6,203 nt of DNA, taken from NCBI GenBank assembly GCA_018968995.1, contig JAGWZD010000125.1:1-6203 (forward strand), given 5' to 3'. This DNA comes from Bdellovibrionales bacterium. GTDB taxonomy: Bacteria > Bdellovibrionota > UBA1018. Shown here one piece after another: positions 4,992 through 6,203 of the stretch; position 1 is the first letter of the stretch; each line of letters opens with the position of its first letter. A program made the position numbers and the translations under genes. The notes under the pieces were generated by a model. That model saw nothing but the letters and a program-made list of their open reading frames with translations, made no database searches and was not told the origin of the DNA.

Positions 4992-5171
4992 ATGCCGTTT
5001 AAATCAGAAGCGCAGCGTAGGAAATTTGCAGCTATGGTGAAGAAGGGTGAGATCACCCAGAAGACATTCGACGAGTGGAATGCAGAAACTCCGAAGAATA
5101 TTCCAGAGCGCAAAAAGCCAAAAACACTTAAGCAAATGAAAGCGATTGCCAGGAAGAAGCTTGGCAAGTGA
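4992..5171 (+). CDS. Small basic phage protein of the MPFKSEAQRRKF type (59 aa)
   Basis: GGGAGGCGAG precedes ATG 4992, and the frame ends at TGA 5169-5171. The N-terminus P-F-K-S-E-A-Q-R-R-K-F is a pattern I have seen in many small phage proteins of unknown function, often near structural or terminase genes. It is followed by a helix with F-D-E-W and T-P-K, then P-E-R-K. The C-terminal half is strongly basic (KKPKTLKQMKAIARKKLGK) and would suit nucleic-acid binding. No catalytic motif is seen. It lies just ahead of the tRNA-like gene. Confidence 0.85.
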   Translation: MPFKSEAQRRKFAAMVKKGEITQKTFDEWNAETPKNIPERKKPKTLKQMKAIARKKLGK

Positions 5172-5181
5172 TACTAACCCA

Positions 5182-5258
5182 AGCTCCCTAACTCAGTGGC
5201 AGAGTGGCACGAACAGAGACCGTGCGAGAGCCAGGTTCGATTCCTGGGGGAGCTGCCA
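5182..5258 (+). tRNA. tRNA-like gene with abnormal 9-nt anticodon loop, encoded CCA
   Basis: The acceptor stem (5182-5188 with 5248-5254) has seven Watson-Crick pairs. U8-A9 is TA. The D stem (5191-5194 with 5202-5205) has four pairs around AGTGGCA. The anticodon stem (5207-5211 with 5221-5225) has five pairs. The variable loop is GAGAG. The T stem (5231-5235 with 5243-5247) has five pairs around TTCGATT. The discriminator is G and CCA is encoded (5256-5258). The anticodon loop (5212-5220) is AACAGAGAC: nine bases with no T, so U33 is missing and no anticodon can be assigned. If the closing A-C is allowed as a mismatch, a 7-base loop would put AGA in the middle, but a short variable loop does not fit a serine tRNA. 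It may be a decoy, a frameshift suppressor, a non-decoding RNA or a decayed tRNA. Confidence 0.75.
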
Positions 5259-5260
5259 TG

Positions 5261-5269
5261 AGAGGACTA
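5261..5269 (+). promoter_or_regulatory. Ribosome-binding site of the gene at 5271
   Basis: AGAGGACTA, one base before ATG 5271, repeats the extended site of the primase gene and is complementary over nine bases to 1995-2003 of the candidate small RNA. It begins two bases after the CCA end of the tRNA, so processing of the tRNA 3' end would leave this site at the very 5' end of the remaining mRNA. Confidence 0.6.
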
Positions 5270-5270
5270 T

Positions 5271-5393
5271 ATGACATTCTCAGATTTATTGTTTGAAATT
5301 GGTTTTATGATGGTACTGGGCGGTGCGCTCGTATTTGGCGGGCTGCTCGGGGCTGTGATATTTGACGCATTAAAATATGTAATGAAACGCTAA
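5271..5393 (+). CDS. Small single-pass membrane protein (40 aa)
   Basis: Residues 6-31 form one hydrophobic segment rich in Gly (IGFMMVLGGALVFGGLLGAV) with small-residue spacing that suits helix packing. The C-terminus is basic (KYVMKR), predicting a cytoplasmic C-terminus. The frame starts at ATG 5271, 12 bases after the tRNA CCA. No family is recognised. Small phage membrane proteins near lysis or exclusion functions look like this, but the role cannot be read from the sequence. Confidence 0.68.
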   Translation: MTFSDLLFEIGFMMVLGGALVFGGLLGAVIFDALKYVMKR

Positions 5394-5410
5394 ACCTGAC
5401 GGGGGGACTA

Positions 5411-5500
5411 ATGAAAAAGCTGATTGTTGTTGTCGAACTATTGTTAGTGTTGACGGGGATGTTTTTGCCGTTTTATCTACTTGTTGTACTTTTTGGATAA
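5411..5500 (+). CDS. Very small membrane peptide (29 aa)
   Basis: ATG 5411 follows GGGGGGACTA, and the frame ends at TAA 5498-5500. After M-K-K the product is almost wholly hydrophobic (LIVVVELLLVLTGMFLPFYLLVVLFG), with one Glu and one Pro inside the segment. It would span or coat the membrane once. No family is recognised. Together with the 40-residue gene before it, it forms a pair of small membrane proteins between the tRNA and the methyltransferase. Confidence 0.62.
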   Translation: MKKLIVVVELLLVLTGMFLPFYLLVVLFG

Positions 5501-5509
5501 GGAGGACTA
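5501..5509 (+). promoter_or_regulatory. Shared ribosome-binding site before two start codons
   Basis: GGAGGACTA is followed directly by ATGAATG, which holds two ATG codons four bases apart in different frames (5510 and 5514). Spacing from GGAGG is four bases to the first ATG and eight to the second, so the second is the more usual distance. GAGGACTAAT (5502-5511) is exactly complementary to 1993-2002 of the candidate small RNA. Confidence 0.7.
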
Positions 5510-6203
5510 ATGAATGGCTTGGATCTATTTTCGGGAATTGGTGGAATCGGAATTGCCCTTGAACCCTGGGTGCGAACTGTCGCCTACTGTGAGCGAGAAC
5601 CCTATGCACAGGGCGTATTACTGTCACGGATGCAATCAGGCGATATTGACAGAGCTCCAATCTGGGATGATGTCACAACACTGCGAGCCGAGATGCTCCC
5701 ACGAATCGACATCATCTTCGGAGGATTCCCTTGTCAGGACATCAGCGTTGCAGGACTTGGAAAAGGCTTGGCAGGAGAGCGAAGCGGTCTTTTCTTCGAG
5801 ATCGTCAGACTTGCCAAAGAATGTAACCCCAGATTTATTTTCTTGGAAAATGTCCCTGCCATCCGAACCCGTGGAGGGGAAAGAGTGGTCAAAGAATTGG
5901 CCAAGATCGGGTATGACTGTCGATGGACAACTCTTTCGGCCGCCTCAGTTGGAGCCTTGCACAAGCGAGAGAGGTGGTTCTTACTTGCCCACGCCAACGG
6001 CAAGCGAAGGGGGATACAACAAATCGCTTGGAGCAAACAGCAAACCACGGCCATCATTAACAACGATGGCGAGAAAGAATTTGTGGCCTACGCCAACGGC
6101 TCAGGACTTCAAGAAGAGAGGGCCGAACAGCAAACAACAAGGCCTGAGCAACAAAGTATTTATGTGGCCCACTCCGTGTGCAAGGGATTGGAAGGATTCG
6201 ATG
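5510..6203 (+). CDS. C5 cytosine DNA methyltransferase (3' end beyond window)
   Basis: The frame opens L-D-L-F-S-G-I-G-G (motif I, residues 4-12, S-adenosylmethionine binding). It continues with Y26-C-E-R-E (motif II) and G71-G-F-P-C75-Q (motif IV, with catalytic Cys75). Then come E113-N-V (motif VI, which stabilises the flipped cytosine) and G148-A-L-H-K-R-E-R-W-F (motif VIII). All are in order and intact, so the catalytic core is expected to be active. The window ends at residue 231, in the target-recognition region, before motifs IX and X. After motif VIII this frame reads L-A-H-A-N-G-K-R-R-G and then two similar segments (AYANGSG, AHSVCKG). No endonuclease gene is next to it, so it may be an orphan phage enzyme protecting DNA from host restriction. 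The target site cannot be told. A second frame overlaps it fully. Confidence 0.95.
   Translation, partial: MNGLDLFSGIGGIGIALEPWVRTVAYCEREPYAQGVLLSRMQSGDIDRAPIWDDVTTLRAEMLPRIDIIFGGFPCQDISVAGLGKGLAGERSGLFFEIVRLAKECNPRFIFLENVPAIRTRGGERVVKELAKIGYDCRWTTLSAASVGALHKRERWFLLAHANGKRRGIQQIAWSKQQTTAIINNDGEKEFVAYANGSGLQEERAEQQTTRPEQQSIYVAHSVCKGLEGFD
5514..6203 (+). CDS. Overlapping +1-frame ORF with repeated W/L-P-T-P motifs (3' end beyond window)
   Basis: In the frame one base ahead of the methyltransferase, a TGA at 5511-5513 is followed directly by ATG 5514, and 230 codons run to the window edge with no stop. It starts M-A-W-I-Y-F-R-E-L-V-E-S-E-L-P. Four cysteines follow in two close pairs (YYCHGCN near residues 35-41, HCEPRC near 56-61). 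W-P-R-S-G-M-T-V-D-G-Q-L-F comes next (about 145-157), and then L-P-T-P-T-A-S, L-W-P-T-P-T-A-Q-D and M-W-P-T-P-C-A-R-D-W-K-D. I recall protein records with this same series, including the PTPTA motifs, in phage and prophage gene sets near or within C5 methyltransferases; I could not check them. It may be a real second gene, the continuation of the methyltransferase after a frameshift, or a by-product of methyltransferase codon patterns. Confidence 0.5.
   Translation, partial: MAWIYFRELVESELPLNPGCELSPTVSENPMHRAYYCHGCNQAILTELQSGMMSQHCEPRCSHESTSSSEDSLVRTSALQDLEKAWQESEAVFSSRSSDLPKNVTPDLFSWKMSLPSEPVEGKEWSKNWPRSGMTVDGQLFRPPQLEPCTSERGGSYLPTPTASEGGYNKSLGANSKPRPSLTTMARKNLWPTPTAQDFKKRGPNSKQQGLSNKVFMWPTPCARDWKDSM

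Noticed and set aside
5045..5058. Palindrome GGGTGAGATCACCC as a possible operator
   Set aside because: It lies within the coding sequence of a small basic protein, far from any promoter signal, and its centre of two bases gives no stable RNA hairpin.
5734..6063. 109-codon minus-strand ORF opposite the methyltransferase
   Set aside because: It has no ribosome-binding site, and the methyltransferase motifs on the plus strand explain the sequence. Unlike the +1 frame, it is not open across the whole gene and shows no recognisable motif.
1..6203. CRISPR array, insertion sequence or integration site
   Set aside because: I saw no regularly spaced repeats, no transposase and no tRNA-associated direct repeat; the only repeats are the 16-nt dispersed motif and the hairpin in the primase gene.

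Overview
This window looks like part of a tailed-phage (or prophage) genome. It holds one large replication gene on the minus strand and a tightly packed run of very small genes on the plus strand. Many of these overlap by ATGA or TAATG, and the run ends in a phage-type C5 cytosine methyltransferase. There are no ribosomal, metabolic or insertion-sequence genes. Base composition is near 50% GC with strong Shine-Dalgarno sites. Several small proteins resemble families I know mainly from phages of Gram-negative bacteria (a BPSL0761-like protein, a DUF6321-like protein, HExxH peptidase-like proteins, a small AP2-like protein). The host cannot be named from this sequence.

Layout. Bases 1-1884 (minus) encode the first 628 residues of an archaeo-eukaryotic-type primase fused to a VapE/D5-like helicase ATPase; the gene runs off the left edge. 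A long imperfect inverted repeat (1251-1298) lies inside it. The divergent intergenic region (1885-2083) holds a candidate structured small RNA of about 75 nt: a weak promoter, two abutting hairpins, and a 12-bp terminator hairpin with a U-run. From 2084 to 5500 there are 16 small plus-strand genes (22 to 152 codons) and one tRNA-like gene (5182-5258). From 5510 the C5 methyltransferase core begins; the window cuts it off after motif VIII.

How it may work together. The primase-helicase would drive phage DNA replication. The methyltransferase would protect phage DNA from restriction or mark it. The small genes look like an early or accessory phage module. The loop of hairpin 2 in the candidate RNA is complementary, over 8 to 10 nt, to the extended ribosome-binding sites of five genes in the window, including the divergent primase and the methyltransferase, so it may control translation in trans.

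Most unusual points: (1) a second, completely stop-free frame lies over the methyltransferase, with its own ATG 4 bases after the methyltransferase ATG and three W/L-P-T-P motifs; (2) the candidate RNA with an anti-Shine-Dalgarno loop; (3) a tRNA with perfect stems and CCA but a 9-nt anticodon loop containing no U; (4) a peptidase-like protein whose HExxH motif is degraded; (5) the 48-nt hairpin and a 16-nt dispersed repeat in coding DNA.
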